Assembly (NCBI GenBank): GCA_018432315.1
Contig: JAHDLB010000006.1
Coordinates: forward strand, 124,001 to 188,000
Length of the DNA: 64,000 bases
Reading direction: 5' to 3'
Source of the DNA: Anaerolineae bacterium
GTDB lineage: Bacteria; Chloroflexota; Anaerolineae; Aggregatilineales; Aggregatilineaceae
Position numbers and translations under genes: made by a program. Shown in pieces: positions 51,231-60,422 of this stretch (positions are counted from its first letter, which is position 1; each line of letters begins with the position of its first letter). The notes below the pieces were generated by a model. That model saw only the letters and a program-made list of their open reading frames with translations, ran no database searches and was not told the DNA's origin.

Positions 51231-51851
51231 TCAGCCGCCCGCCTGCGCCGCGATCCAGCGCTCGACTCCGGCCCGCATGCCCGCCGGCAGCCATCCTTCG
51301 CGTTCCAGTTGGGGCAGCGCCGCCGGCAGCGCGACCGTTGCCTCCACGGCGAACCCGGCGCGCTCCAGTTCCTCGCGCGCGCCGATGCCGAGATCGAGCG
51401 CGGCCAGCACCAGCGTGATGTCCAGTCCCACGCGCCGCGCCAGCGCTGCGATCGCCCGCGCCTGCTCCGCGCCCAGCAGCACGTCCGACAGCAGCAGCGT
51501 CGGGTGGCCCACGTCGTACGCGCCCTCGATCGCGTAGGCAGCCGTGTGATCGGCTACCTGCCCATACGGGTACACCATCGGCACGTCGCTCGCCAGGCTG
51601 ACCGCCGTCCCCAGCGGAATCGCGTCGCGCGTCGTCAGAATCCGGTCCGCGCCCGCCGCCGCCACGCGCGGCGCCAGCTCGCTGGCCACCCGCCGCAGCA
51701 GCGCCGGATAGGACGGCAGCCAGCGCAGGTGAATCGCCACCGGCCACGGCGCGCCCACCGCCTGTTCGAAATGTCCGAACTGGATCAACCCGGCCTGTGC
51801 CAGCGCCACCACCAGGGCTTCCGGGCCGGACTCAGCGTGTCCCTGCCTCAT
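51231..51851 (-). CDS. Orotate phosphoribosyltransferase-like protein
   Basis: A 206-residue PRTase-fold protein. LLRRVASELAPRV, ILTTRDAIPLGTAVSLASD and VGHPTLLLSDVLLGAEQA follow the order of the substrate loop, flexible loop and PRPP loop, but the PRPP motif is atypical (LLLSDVLLGAEQA instead of VEDVITTGGS-like). It may therefore not bind PRPP in the normal way. ATG 51851 starts 1 nt after the cinA stop, with GAGGAG shared with the end of cinA, so it is the second gene of a cinA operon. pyrF and other pyrimidine genes are absent. Confidence 0.65.
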   Translation of the reverse strand: MRQGHAESGPEALVVALAQAGLIQFGHFEQAVGAPWPVAIHLRWLPSYPALLRRVASELAPRVAAAGADRILTTRDAIPLGTAVSLASDVPMVYPYGQVADHTAAYAIEGAYDVGHPTLLLSDVLLGAEQARAIAALARRVGLDITLVLAALDLGIGAREELERAGFAVEATVALPAALPQLEREGWLPAGMRAGVERWIAAQAGG

Positions 51852-51852
51852 G

Positions 51853-53049
51853 TCACTCCTCGGCAATCTGCCGCACCAGCCGCCACGCCATGCTGATCCC
51901 CCACGTGCCCGCCCAGTGAGGCGCGTCGGTGTCGGCGCCGCCAAAACCATAGCTGCGGCTCCGCTCGCCGTGCGCGGTCAGCGCGGTGATGCCGGTGCCG
52001 GAGGCGTGCGTCACGACCGCGATCACCACGTCCGCGCCGGACTCGTCGCGCAGCCGCCGCGCCTCGACGCGCGACAGCTCGCTGAAGTCCTGAACTGGCG
52101 CGCCAGGGTCCAGCCCCAGGCGTTCCATGGTCTGCGCGATGTCCGGCTCGCTGACCATCCCCGCGAGGACGTCATCCCCGCCCAGGCGCGCCTCGAACAC
52201 GTTCGCCTCCGGGCCGGTGTAGCTCACCGCCAGCCGCAGCCGCCGGTCGCGCAGCAGTTGGAGAAACGTGTCTTCCAGCGACTCTTTGCCCGTCCCATAG
52301 ATGAAGTCCCCCACCCGCTCCCGGATGATCGTCTCGGCCTGCGCGATCAGCGCGTCGGCTTCGGCCTCGGTGTCGGCGCGCGCCGTCACGCGGATGTCCG
52401 TCTGCCCGGTGTGCGCCGCCAGCCCCACGGTAGGATTGCTCCACGTCTCCAGGTCGCTGATCCGCGCGTCGATCTGGCTCTCGCCGATCCCGGCGGTGCG
52501 CAGCACGAGCGCCTTGATGATTCCCTTGCCGCCCATGCGATCGCGCAGGTACGGGATCACGCTGGCGGCGAGGATGTCCTTCATCTCGCGCGGGACGCCG
52601 GGCAGGCTGATGATCGTCCCTTCCTCGGCTTCGACGATGTAGCACGGCGCGGTTCCCAGGCGGTTGAAGACTGGGATCGACCCCTCCGGCAGGTACGCCT
52701 GGACCCGGTTGTTTTCGCTCATCTTCGCGCCGAGCTGGCGAAACCGTTCGGCAATCTGTTCGAGCAGCTCCGGGTGAAACTCCAGGCTGCGCCCCAGCGC
52801 GTCGGCCACGCCCTGCCGCGTCATGTCGTCCACCGTCGGCCCCAGCCCGCCGGTCGTGATCACCACGTCGGCCCGGCGCAGCCCGGTGCGCACCACGTCC
52901 GTGATCCGCTCCAGGTTGTCGCCGACGGTCGTCAGGTAATAGATATTGACGCCCACGTCCCGAAGCTGCCGCGCGATATACGCCGAGTTGGTGTCGACGA
53001 TCTCACCTAACAGCAGTTCAGTCCCAATCGTAACGATTTCGACGTTCAT
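51853..53049 (-). CDS. CinA-like protein with degenerate C-terminal domain
   Basis: A 398-residue protein. The N-terminal molybdopterin-binding-like (COG1058) domain is well conserved: VEIVTIGTELLLGEIVDTNS, ITTGGLGPTVDDMTRQGV and ISLPGVPREMKDIL. The C-terminal domain normally is a nicotinamide-nucleotide amidase with AESCTGG; here the matching place reads AVSYTGPEAN and the later catalytic lysine region is missing. So pyrophosphatase-type activity may remain while amidase activity is doubtful. ATG 53049 has GGGGGAAA upstream and the canonical start MNVEIVTIG; upstream extension has no family match. It is followed by the OPRT-like gene. Confidence 0.85.
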   Translation of the reverse strand: MNVEIVTIGTELLLGEIVDTNSAYIARQLRDVGVNIYYLTTVGDNLERITDVVRTGLRRADVVITTGGLGPTVDDMTRQGVADALGRSLEFHPELLEQIAERFRQLGAKMSENNRVQAYLPEGSIPVFNRLGTAPCYIVEAEEGTIISLPGVPREMKDILAASVIPYLRDRMGGKGIIKALVLRTAGIGESQIDARISDLETWSNPTVGLAAHTGQTDIRVTARADTEAEADALIAQAETIIRERVGDFIYGTGKESLEDTFLQLLRDRRLRLAVSYTGPEANVFEARLGGDDVLAGMVSEPDIAQTMERLGLDPGAPVQDFSELSRVEARRLRDESGADVVIAVVTHASGTGITALTAHGERSRSYGFGGADTDAPHWAGTWGISMAWRLVRQIAEE

Positions 53050-53213
53050 GGCTTTCCCCCAAAGTACAGAACGCACGGCATATCGCGTCCCGTGCGTTCG
53101 ATGCGTCTCAAAAATCACCTGCCGGTTTGGGCCGGGCAGGCGCGATTGTAGCATGATCGGGAATTTCCTGGCAAGATAGGATGAGGTCACTTCTCGCCAA
53201 AAGGAGCGCCATC

Positions 53214-53594
53214 ATGCCCGATCCGCGCCGGACGTTGGGACAACGCGGCGAAACCTTCGTGGCCGGGTGCCTGCGCCGGGCCGGGTATACGATTCTGGAG
53301 CGCAACTGGCGCACGGCTTCGGGCGAGATCGACATCATCGCGCGCCAGCCGGGCGTCCCGCCAACCCTCGTGTTCGTCGAGGTTCGGGCGCGTCAGGGCC
53401 CGCTCCGGGCCGCCATCGAGGCGGCGCTCGAGAGCGTGAACGCGCGCAAGCGGGCCCGCCTGTCCGCCCTGGCCGAGGAGTATCTTGGGGCGCAGGGTCT
53501 GGACGATATCGCGTGGCGGATCGACGTGGCCGCCGTCGCGTATGACAACGGTCGATTTGCTCTGGAGGTCATCCACCATGCGGTGGACTGGTGA
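53214..53594 (+). CDS. YraN/UPF0102 family endonuclease-like protein
   Basis: A 126-residue protein of the UPF0102 family. Conserved are LGQRGETFVAGCLRRAGYTIL, NWRTASGEIDIIARQ and VFVEVRARQ: the spacing of E, D and E-V-R matches the PD-(D/E)xK nuclease-like core, with R in place of the usual K. AAGGAG lies 7 nt before ATG 53214. It overlaps miaA by 17 nt. Its cellular role is unknown. Confidence 0.88.
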   Translation: MPDPRRTLGQRGETFVAGCLRRAGYTILERNWRTASGEIDIIARQPGVPPTLVFVEVRARQGPLRAAIEAALESVNARKRARLSALAEEYLGAQGLDDIAWRIDVAAVAYDNGRFALEVIHHAVDW

Positions 53595-54627
53595 GAACCG
53601 GGCCGGCAGCACAGCCCAGCTTGCCGCCCAATCCGGGCAGGCGGACACGCGCCCATCGGCACAGCCCCAGCCCGCTCCCGATGCCGAAACCCGGCCAGAC
53701 GCCCAGCCGCTCATCGTGGTACTGGGTCCCACCGCCGTCGGCAAAACCGCGCTCGCGATCCAGCTTGCCCAGGCAGTAGAGGGTGAGATCGTCAGCGCCG
53801 ACAGCCGCCAGATCTACGCGCACATGGATATCGGGACGGCGAAACCGTCCGCGCACGAGCGCGCCGCCGTCCCGCACCACCTGCTGGACGTTGTCACGCC
53901 AGCCGAAACGTTCACGCTGGCGCAGTACCAGCGCGCCGCCGTCCGCGCCATCGGCAGCATCCACCAACGCGACCGCGTGCCGCTGTTGGTCGGCGGGACC
54001 GGGCAGTACATCACCGCCGTCGTCGAAGGCTGGGGTATCCCGGAAGTGCCGCCCAACGCCGAGCTGCGCGAGAAGCTCGAGGCCATCGCGCGCGATCAGG
54101 GCGCCCGCGCGCTGCACAACCGCCTGCAGGACGTCGATCCCGAGGCCGCCCAGCGCATCGACTACCGCAACGTGCGCCGTGTCATCCGGGCGCTGGAGGT
54201 CTACCACGAAACCGGCACGCCGATATCGGTCCTCCAGCGCAAGACGCCGCCCCCCTACCGGATTCTGCAGATCGGCCTGACCATGCCGCGCGAGGACCTC
54301 TACGCGCGCATCGACGCCCGCATCGACCGCATGATCGACGCCGGCCTGTTGGACGAGGTGCGCGCTTTGCTCCATGCGGGCTATACTTGGTCATGTCCGG
54401 CCATGAGCGGCCTGGGATACGCGCAGTGGCGCCCGTACCTCGCCGGCCAGTCCTCGTTGGCCGAAACGGTCGCCGCGATCCGGCGCGACACGCGCGCGTT
54501 CGTCCGCCGCCAATACACCTGGTTCAACGGCCACGACTCGGGCATCCGCTGGCTGGACGTGTCCCAGGTGACGCCCGCTGCCGCGGTCGATCTGGCGGCG
54601 AATTGGCTCGGACACGGAGGGGAATAG
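53578..54627 (+). CDS. miaA: tRNA dimethylallyltransferase MiaA
   Basis: A 349-residue enzyme adding a dimethylallyl group to A37 of tRNAs that read UNN codons. The P-loop is GPTAVGKT at residues 50-57; DSRQIYAHMDIGTAKPS and LVGGTGQYITAVVEGW are signatures, followed by DYRNVRRVIRALEV. A Gln/Pro-rich N-terminal extension of about 43 residues precedes the P-loop. ATG 53578 is used: GGAGG lies 9 nt upstream. Translation is coupled to yraN. Confidence 0.95.
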   Translation: MRWTGENRAGSTAQLAAQSGQADTRPSAQPQPAPDAETRPDAQPLIVVLGPTAVGKTALAIQLAQAVEGEIVSADSRQIYAHMDIGTAKPSAHERAAVPHHLLDVVTPAETFTLAQYQRAAVRAIGSIHQRDRVPLLVGGTGQYITAVVEGWGIPEVPPNAELREKLEAIARDQGARALHNRLQDVDPEAAQRIDYRNVRRVIRALEVYHETGTPISVLQRKTPPPYRILQIGLTMPREDLYARIDARIDRMIDAGLLDEVRALLHAGYTWSCPAMSGLGYAQWRPYLAGQSSLAETVAAIRRDTRAFVRRQYTWFNGHDSGIRWLDVSQVTPAAAVDLAANWLGHGGE

Positions 54628-54632
54628 CGGTT

Positions 54633-55346
54633 ATGCAGGGCTTCAGGGAACGATTCAGCGGCGGCGGAAGAGGAGACCGGTCGACGGTTGCGCTGGCTGC
54701 CGCCACACTGGCGCTCATCGCGGCGCTCGTGTTTCCCCGCGTCTATCCGGCGGCGCGCCGCGGCCCGACCTGCTCGGACCTGGCCGCCCCGCTCGGCGGC
54801 AACAACCGCTCGGTGCTGTCTTTCCAGAGCACCGATCCCGGCGCGCTGGATCTGCGGCTGGAACTATCCAGCGACACCGTCAGCGCCAGCCAGCCGGTCG
54901 AAGTGATCGTGACGTTCGTCAACGAAGATCGCGGCCCGCTCATTCTGCATTTCAACCCCGACGGGCCGATCCTGACCGCCAACGATAACATCGACGGCGT
55001 CACCCTCGAGATCACGCGCGTCGGGGTCGCGCAGGCCGTCGCCGACCAGCCGCAAACCTACACCTCGCCCGCGACGTTCGCGAATCCGGAAGATCTGCAC
55101 CTGCTGGGATCGCGCGCGCGCTGCTCCGAGGAATACGCCATCGCGCCCGGCGATCTGGCCGCCATCGGCATCGGCCCCGGCGAGTACCGGATGCGCGCCC
55201 ACTACCGCAACCGCAGCCCTGGCGATCCGCGACCCATCCAGCCGCCCAACGCCACCGCCACGCCGATCCCGCAGTACGCCACCAACCAGGGCGTCTGGGT
55301 TGGCGAAGCGGCCTCCAACGAGGTCCGCTTCACGATCCAGCCCTGA
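54633..55346 (+). CDS. Anchored protein with Ig-like domain, function unknown
   Basis: A 237-residue protein starting 5 nt after miaA. Residues 18-36 form a signal anchor (STVALAAATLALIAALVF). The rest is a beta-rich domain (RLELSSDTVSASQPVEVIV, ILHFNPDGPI) like BsuPI/Ig-type sandwiches, and contains two cysteines at about 47 and 165. GGAGGGG precedes ATG 54633. No enzymatic motif is seen. Confidence 0.7.
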   Translation: MQGFRERFSGGGRGDRSTVALAAATLALIAALVFPRVYPAARRGPTCSDLAAPLGGNNRSVLSFQSTDPGALDLRLELSSDTVSASQPVEVIVTFVNEDRGPLILHFNPDGPILTANDNIDGVTLEITRVGVAQAVADQPQTYTSPATFANPEDLHLLGSRARCSEEYAIAPGDLAAIGIGPGEYRMRAHYRNRSPGDPRPIQPPNATATPIPQYATNQGVWVGEAASNEVRFTIQP

Positions 55347-55357
55347 TCGCCGCTCCC

Positions 55358-56167
55358 CTAGCGATTGGCAGGCGGCGGGGCCACGCTGTTCCCCAGCAGG
55401 TTGATCGCGAACACGGTCAGGCTCAACGCCACGCCGGGCGCCACCGCCACCCACGGCCCGGTGCGGAACGACTCGCGCCCGTCGGCCAGCATCACGCCCC
55501 AATCCGGCGCGGCGACGTCGCCCCCATAGCCCAGGAACATCAGCGCCGCGCTGTTCAGAATGGCCCAGCTCAGCGTCACTCCGGCGAAGGACAACAGCGG
55601 AGTTGCTATCGCCGGCACCACGTGCCGGGCCAGGATCCCCGCCGGGCGGGCACCGATCGCGCGCGCGGCCTCCACGTACGGGACGGCCCGCGCCTCGAGC
55701 ACGGCGGCGCGCACGACGCGCGCATACGCGGGAATCCCGGCTATCCCGACCGCGAAGGCAATCTGCACCACCCCGCTGCCGAACACGGTCACCAGCGCCA
55801 GCGCCAGCAGCAGGCTGGGGAACGCCAGCAGCGCATCCATGACCGACATCAGCGCCCAGTCGAGCCAGCGCCCGGCATAGCCCGCCACCAGCCCGATCGC
55901 GATTCCGGGCGCGAGCGTGATTCCGGCGGTCAGCAGCGCGACGCCCAGCGTCCGCCGCCCACCGTACACCACGCGGCTGAAGACGTCCCGCCCCAACAGG
56001 TCGGTCCCGAACAGGTATTCGCCCGATGGTTCGAGGAGTTGGTTTTCAGGCTCCGCCGCGCGCGGATCGTGGCTGGCGATCCAGGGAGCGCCGAGCGACA
56101 CCAGCGCGATCAGGCCGAGCACGCCCAGCGCCACGGCCAGCCGGGGGTTGCGTGCCGCCGCGCTCAC
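55358..56167 (-). CDS. Peptide/nickel-type ABC permease, DppC-like
   Basis: A 269-residue inner-membrane permease with about six helices and the binding-protein-dependent EAA-type motif YVEAARAIGARPAGIL (near residue 165). The N-terminal LFGTDLLGRDVFSRVVYG is the DppC/OppC hallmark. GTG 56167 has GGAG 7 nt upstream and is 3 nt after the DppB-like stop. It is the last gene of the three-gene importer unit. Confidence 0.9.
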   Translation of the reverse strand: MSAAARNPRLAVALGVLGLIALVSLGAPWIASHDPRAAEPENQLLEPSGEYLFGTDLLGRDVFSRVVYGGRRTLGVALLTAGITLAPGIAIGLVAGYAGRWLDWALMSVMDALLAFPSLLLALALVTVFGSGVVQIAFAVGIAGIPAYARVVRAAVLEARAVPYVEAARAIGARPAGILARHVVPAIATPLLSFAGVTLSWAILNSAALMFLGYGGDVAAPDWGVMLADGRESFRTGPWVAVAPGVALSLTVFAINLLGNSVAPPPANR

Positions 56168-56170
56168 ACC

Positions 56171-57094
56171 CTACTCCTCCATGCGCACGCGCGGATCGAT
56201 CACGCGGTACGCGACATCGGCCAGCATATTGATCGCGCTGTACGTCAGCGCCGACAGCACAACCAGCCCCTCGACGACCGGATAGTCCCGGTTGTCGATC
56301 GCCGTCAGCAGCACACGTCCCAGCCCGCGCCGCACGAAGATGATCTCGGTGATCACCGTGCCGCTGAGCAGAAAGCCAAGCTGCAGCGCCACCACCGCCA
56401 CCACCGGCAGCATCCCAACGCGCAGCACGTGGTCGAGCACGTCCAGCTCCGGCAGCCCTTTGGCCCGCGCCGTCCGCACGAACCCCTGGCCCATCGCGTT
56501 CCTAATGCTCCCGGCGGTCACCTGCGCGATGCTGCCCGCCGTGTGGAATCCCAGCACCACCGCCGGCAGGATCAAATAGCGGATACCCTCGCCCCCCACG
56601 CCGGGGAGGATGCCCAACACGATCGAGAAGACGTAGATCGCCAGCGTGGAGGTCCAGTACACCGGTGTGCTGAGCGCCAGCGAGGCGAGCCCTTCCGCCC
56701 CATAGCGAACCGGACGCCACCGTCCCAGGCTGGCCGCGATCCCCAGTGCCACACCCAGCGTCACGGCGATCAACAGCGCCGCGCCCGACAGGGCGGACGT
56801 CGCGCCGATGTTCTGCCGGATGATCTCCGCGACTGGCTGCTCCGTCACCAGCGACTCGCCCCAGTCGCCCCGCACGAGGCCCAGCACGTAATCGCCGTAC
56901 TGCCGCCACAGCGGATCGTTCAGCCCCAGCATGTCACGGCGAGCGGCCACCTCGCCGGGCGACGCGCCGCCGCGTGCCAGCGTCGCGTCCACGGCGTCAC
57001 CGGGCACCCAGCGCAGCGCCACGAAGGCGAGCGTCAGCGCCAGCCACGCCACGAACAGGGCCGAGCCGAACCGCTTGATGCTGTAGCCTATCAT
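56171..57094 (-). CDS. Peptide/nickel-type ABC permease, DppB-like
   Basis: A 307-residue permease with the DppB start (YSIKRFGSALFVAWLALTLAF), LGLNDPLWRQYGDYVLGLVRGDWG and the EAA loop FVRTARAKGLPELDVLDHVL. It pairs with the DppC-like protein to form the membrane channel. It starts 13 nt after the solute-binding protein gene. Confidence 0.9.
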   Translation of the reverse strand: MIGYSIKRFGSALFVAWLALTLAFVALRWVPGDAVDATLARGGASPGEVAARRDMLGLNDPLWRQYGDYVLGLVRGDWGESLVTEQPVAEIIRQNIGATSALSGAALLIAVTLGVALGIAASLGRWRPVRYGAEGLASLALSTPVYWTSTLAIYVFSIVLGILPGVGGEGIRYLILPAVVLGFHTAGSIAQVTAGSIRNAMGQGFVRTARAKGLPELDVLDHVLRVGMLPVVAVVALQLGFLLSGTVITEIIFVRRGLGRVLLTAIDNRDYPVVEGLVVLSALTYSAINMLADVAYRVIDPRVRMEE

Positions 57095-57107
57095 GGGCGG
57101 CTTCGGA

Positions 57108-58754
57108 TCAGGACGTCAGTTGGAAGTTGCGCAGCAACGGCCACCACCCGTGGGCGCCGAAGATCACGCCATCCAGTCGCGCCGACGCGCCGTTCAGGTT
57201 GACGTAATCCCGAATGGGCAGCACCAGCGCCTGCTCCATGATCCGGTCCTGTATGGCGGCGTAAAGCTGCGCCCGGTCGGCCTGATTCGGCGTGCGAATT
57301 GCGTCCTCCAGCCATTCGTCCAGTTCCGGATCGCTGACGCCGGACCAGTTGCGCGCACCGTCGCTCTGGTAGAACTGGTTGAGGATGCTCGCCTCTACCG
57401 CAAAATCGTACAGGCTGATCAGGTCGTAGTCGCCTTCTTCGGCATACGCCGCCAGGGTGGGATAGTCCGGGACCTGAATCAACTCGACGTCGATGCCGAT
57501 GTCGCGCCACTGGCTCTGGATCAACTGGGCGACGTCGCTCATCTGGTTCCACGGGGCGAAGACCATCGTCAGTTCCAACGGCGCGCCGTCCCGGTCGAGC
57601 ACGCCATCGCTGTCGGTATCCTGGTAGCCGATCCCCTGCAGCAGCCCGCGCGCAAAGTCCGGGTCGAACGGGTATTTTTCAGCCACGCCCGGATCGTAAA
57701 ACGGCGTGACTGCCGTGAGCGGGCCATACGCCAGCGGGGACTGGCCCTGGAACACCGCGTCCACAATCGCCGTCCGGTTCGTCGCGTACAGCAGCGCCTG
57801 ACGAAACGACTGCTCATCGCCGGGCGAGCGCCGCGTGTTGATGAAGAACTGCTGCGGCGTGCCCGCGATCGGCACGCGGAAGATTTGCAGCGCGGGATTC
57901 CCCACCAACAGCTCGGTGTCGGTTGGGAGCAGCTCGCCGATCATCTGGATTGCGCCGCTTTCCAGCGCGAGGCTGCGGGTTGGCGGATCGGTGAAAAAGC
58001 GGAATTCGATCATGTCCAGCGACTGGCCGGTCACCGGCGCGTAGAAGACCGGCCCCCAGGCGTAATCGTCGTTCCGCGTTAGCACGATCCGGTCGCCCGG
58101 CACAATCTCCTCGACGCGGTACGGGCCGGTGCCAACCTGGTGCCACTGGTAGGTGTTGTTCGAGTAGCTCGCCAGCGCCGTCGGGCTGGCAATTCCCAGG
58201 TAAACCTGGCTCAGCCCGTCCAGCAGCGGGGCGTATGGCTCGGACAGGTTGAGCCGGATCGTGAACGGGTCGACGATCTCATAACCGGCAAACGGGCCGA
58301 GCAGGCCCCGCGCCTTCGCCGAGCCAATACCAGGGTTCATCACCCGGTCCAGGTTGGCGCCCACCGCCTGCGCGTCGAACGGCGTGCCGTCGTGAAAGGT
58401 GACGCCCTGCTTCAGGTAGAACGTCCACGACAGGCCATCCGGCGCCATCTCCCAGCGTTCGGCCAGGCCGGGCACGAATTCCATCGTTTGGGGGTGGCGG
58501 TAAACCAGCGTGTCGTAGACCGAAAACAACGGTATTCCAAGCTCGCTCGAAATATGCCGGTGCGGATCGAAACCGGACGGTTCGAGCGTCAGCCCGTACA
58601 CGATCCGGTTGCCGTTGTCGCCACTGTCGTCCGCATCCGTGCGCAGCAGCAGCACCGCAACCACACCCACCATCAAACAGAACAACATCAGCAGCGCGCC
58701 CAGCACGCCGATCCGAACAGGCGCCCTTTGCCTGCGTCCAGCATCAAATGCCAT
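57108..58754 (-). CDS. ABC extracellular solute-binding protein, family 5
   Basis: A 548-residue peptide-type binding protein with an N-terminal signal anchor (residues 15-37). Family 5 signatures are EPSGFDPHRH near residue 58, YDTLVYR, FVPGLAERWEMAPDGLSWTFYL and VTFHDGTPFDAQAVG. The anchor lacks a lipobox, so it stays tethered by the helix. It opens the operon with the DppB and DppC proteins; the two ATPases usual for this importer are not present downstream, where the next gene is convergent. Confidence 0.9.
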   Translation of the reverse strand: MAFDAGRRQRAPVRIGVLGALLMLFCLMVGVVAVLLLRTDADDSGDNGNRIVYGLTLEPSGFDPHRHISSELGIPLFSVYDTLVYRHPQTMEFVPGLAERWEMAPDGLSWTFYLKQGVTFHDGTPFDAQAVGANLDRVMNPGIGSAKARGLLGPFAGYEIVDPFTIRLNLSEPYAPLLDGLSQVYLGIASPTALASYSNNTYQWHQVGTGPYRVEEIVPGDRIVLTRNDDYAWGPVFYAPVTGQSLDMIEFRFFTDPPTRSLALESGAIQMIGELLPTDTELLVGNPALQIFRVPIAGTPQQFFINTRRSPGDEQSFRQALLYATNRTAIVDAVFQGQSPLAYGPLTAVTPFYDPGVAEKYPFDPDFARGLLQGIGYQDTDSDGVLDRDGAPLELTMVFAPWNQMSDVAQLIQSQWRDIGIDVELIQVPDYPTLAAYAEEGDYDLISLYDFAVEASILNQFYQSDGARNWSGVSDPELDEWLEDAIRTPNQADRAQLYAAIQDRIMEQALVLPIRDYVNLNGASARLDGVIFGAHGWWPLLRNFQLTS

Positions 58755-58816
58755 AGTGCACTATGCCCTCACCGTATCAGGTGCACATCGCGCGCCGGTT
58801 CGCGCGCCCAGGAGGC

Positions 58817-58844
58817 TCGACAGAACACCGAGGTGCGGTAAAAT
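58817..58844 (+). promoter_or_regulatory. Promoter TCGACA-16-TAAAAT of the envelope operon
   Basis: TCGACA at 58817-58822 and TAAAAT at 58839-58844 with a 16-base spacer, 73 nt before GTG 58918. Confidence 0.55.
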
Positions 58845-58917
58845 CACGACGTCCAACGAGAAAGTCTACCACTGCGCAGGGCCGACTTCAACAAGCCGGC
58901 CATGAGGAGCACCAAAC

Positions 58918-59823
58918 GTGTCGTTTGAACCGATTCTGCTGGCGCCAGAAGAAGAACTCGAGGAAATTTATCCGTACCGCCGGGTATGGCGCACATCCTG
59001 GATCGAGGTCAGCCTGCTGCTGATCGCCGTGCTCGCCATCTACAGCCTGACGACGATCGTCGCTATCATCCCCGCCGACTCGCGCGAGCCGCTGGTGAAG
59101 GCCGGGGTCGCGAGCCTGCCGCTCGCGCTCTGGCTGGCGATCTCGTATCGCGGCGAGCGGCGCGCGCTCCAACCGCGACCGGGCCTGCTCGGCGTGATGG
59201 TGCTCGGCATATTGGTCGCGAACGGCGTCGCCATCCCGCTGGAAGAGCGCGTCTTCGTCCCGGAGCGATGGCTGCCCGCCGCCGGTTTCTTCGGGCGCGT
59301 GCTCGGCTATGCGTTCACCATCGGGTTCGCTGCCGAGTTCCTGAAATACGCCGTGCTGCGCTATGCCGTATGGCCTCACCGCTTTCACCGCCGCCTGGAC
59401 GCCATGGCCTACGCTCTCGCCGTGTCGATCGGGTTCGCGACGGCGCTCAATTTCCGCGTGGCCCTGGTCACCGATGCGACGGTGCTCGCCACCGCGCTGC
59501 GCGTCGCCAGCACGACGTTCTCGCACCTCGCCGTCGGGCTGATCGTCGCCTACTTCCTGGTCGAGCTGAATATCGGGCGCCCGCCCATCTTCTGGATTTC
59601 GGCAGGGCTGCTGCTCGCCGCGCTGCTGAGCGGGCTGTATTACGGCTTCCGGGGCATCGCCATCGTCAGCGGCCTCAGCGTCGAGGGGACGGGCAGCGCG
59701 CCGATCCGCGGGCTGGCCCTGGCATTCGGCTTCGTCGCCGTGATGTTTGCGAGCATCGCCTTCATCGTGCAGAGCGCCGATGCCCGCACCGAAGCCCTGG
59801 CCGGAGGCCGCCAGACGCTATGA
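58918..59823 (+). CDS. PrsW-like intramembrane protease family protein
   Basis: A 301-residue protein with about eight hydrophobic helices. The motif AAEFLKYAVLRY resembles the EExxK signature of PrsW (CAAX/rhomboid-like CPBP fold) with the first glutamate changed to alanine, and STTFSHLAVGL carries a conserved histidine. PrsW cleaves anti-sigma factors; activity here is uncertain. GTG 58918 has GAGGAG 7 nt upstream. It begins a four-gene operon with ATGA/TGATG overlaps. Confidence 0.7.
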   Translation: MSFEPILLAPEEELEEIYPYRRVWRTSWIEVSLLLIAVLAIYSLTTIVAIIPADSREPLVKAGVASLPLALWLAISYRGERRALQPRPGLLGVMVLGILVANGVAIPLEERVFVPERWLPAAGFFGRVLGYAFTIGFAAEFLKYAVLRYAVWPHRFHRRLDAMAYALAVSIGFATALNFRVALVTDATVLATALRVASTTFSHLAVGLIVAYFLVELNIGRPPIFWISAGLLLAALLSGLYYGFRGIAIVSGLSVEGTGSAPIRGLALAFGFVAVMFASIAFIVQSADARTEALAGGRQTL

Positions 59824-60422
59824 CCGAGTTCGTCGAAATCCGCGAAAGCGCGCCGCTCACCTTCACGCAGCGCTGGAACACTTACCTGGCGATCGTCCTG
59901 GCCGTCGGGGTAATGGTCCTGGGCATCACCCTGCGTGACTCGAATCTGAACGCGACCGTCACGCTCGAAAACCTGGAGTCCGGTGTGCGCGCCCAGGTCC
60001 CGGCCAACTGGCTGCAGGACACCCGGGGCGAAGACTACCTGTTCCGCGTGCGCGATCCGAACGCCGTGCCGTTCAAGACCACGCTTCAGGTTTCCGTCCT
60101 GACGGTCGGCCCGGACGCCACGCCCGATCTCGTGCTGAATCTGCTCACCATGCAGCGGTCCAGCCGGTTCGCCACCTATCACGAGATCTCGCGCAGTGAC
60201 GCCATGCTGCGCGATGATCCCGCCAAGCGCATGGTCTACGCCTATACCGAGTTCGAGCGCAACCCGGCATTGCAGAGCTTGCCCATGGTGATCGAGGGAG
60301 TGGACCTGGTCGTTCTGCAAGGCACCCAGGCGGTGGTGGTGACCTACCGCGAGGAACAGAGCGCCTTCGACGACCACCTGTACCGTTTCGAGAGTTTGTT
60401 GCGAACCCTGGAAATCTTCTGA
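59820..60422 (+). CDS. Membrane-anchored PsbP/DcrB-like protein
   Basis: A 200-residue protein overlapping the previous gene by four bases (ATGA). One helix at residues 20-38 (NTYLAIVLAVGVMVLGI) anchors a mixed alpha/beta domain with VRAQVPANWLQ and VYAYTEFERNP, which resembles the PsbP/Mog1/DcrB fold. No catalytic residues are apparent; it may support the protease encoded next. Confidence 0.7.
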   Translation: MTEFVEIRESAPLTFTQRWNTYLAIVLAVGVMVLGITLRDSNLNATVTLENLESGVRAQVPANWLQDTRGEDYLFRVRDPNAVPFKTTLQVSVLTVGPDATPDLVLNLLTMQRSSRFATYHEISRSDAMLRDDPAKRMVYAYTEFERNPALQSLPMVIEGVDLVVLQGTQAVVVTYREEQSAFDDHLYRFESLLRTLEIF

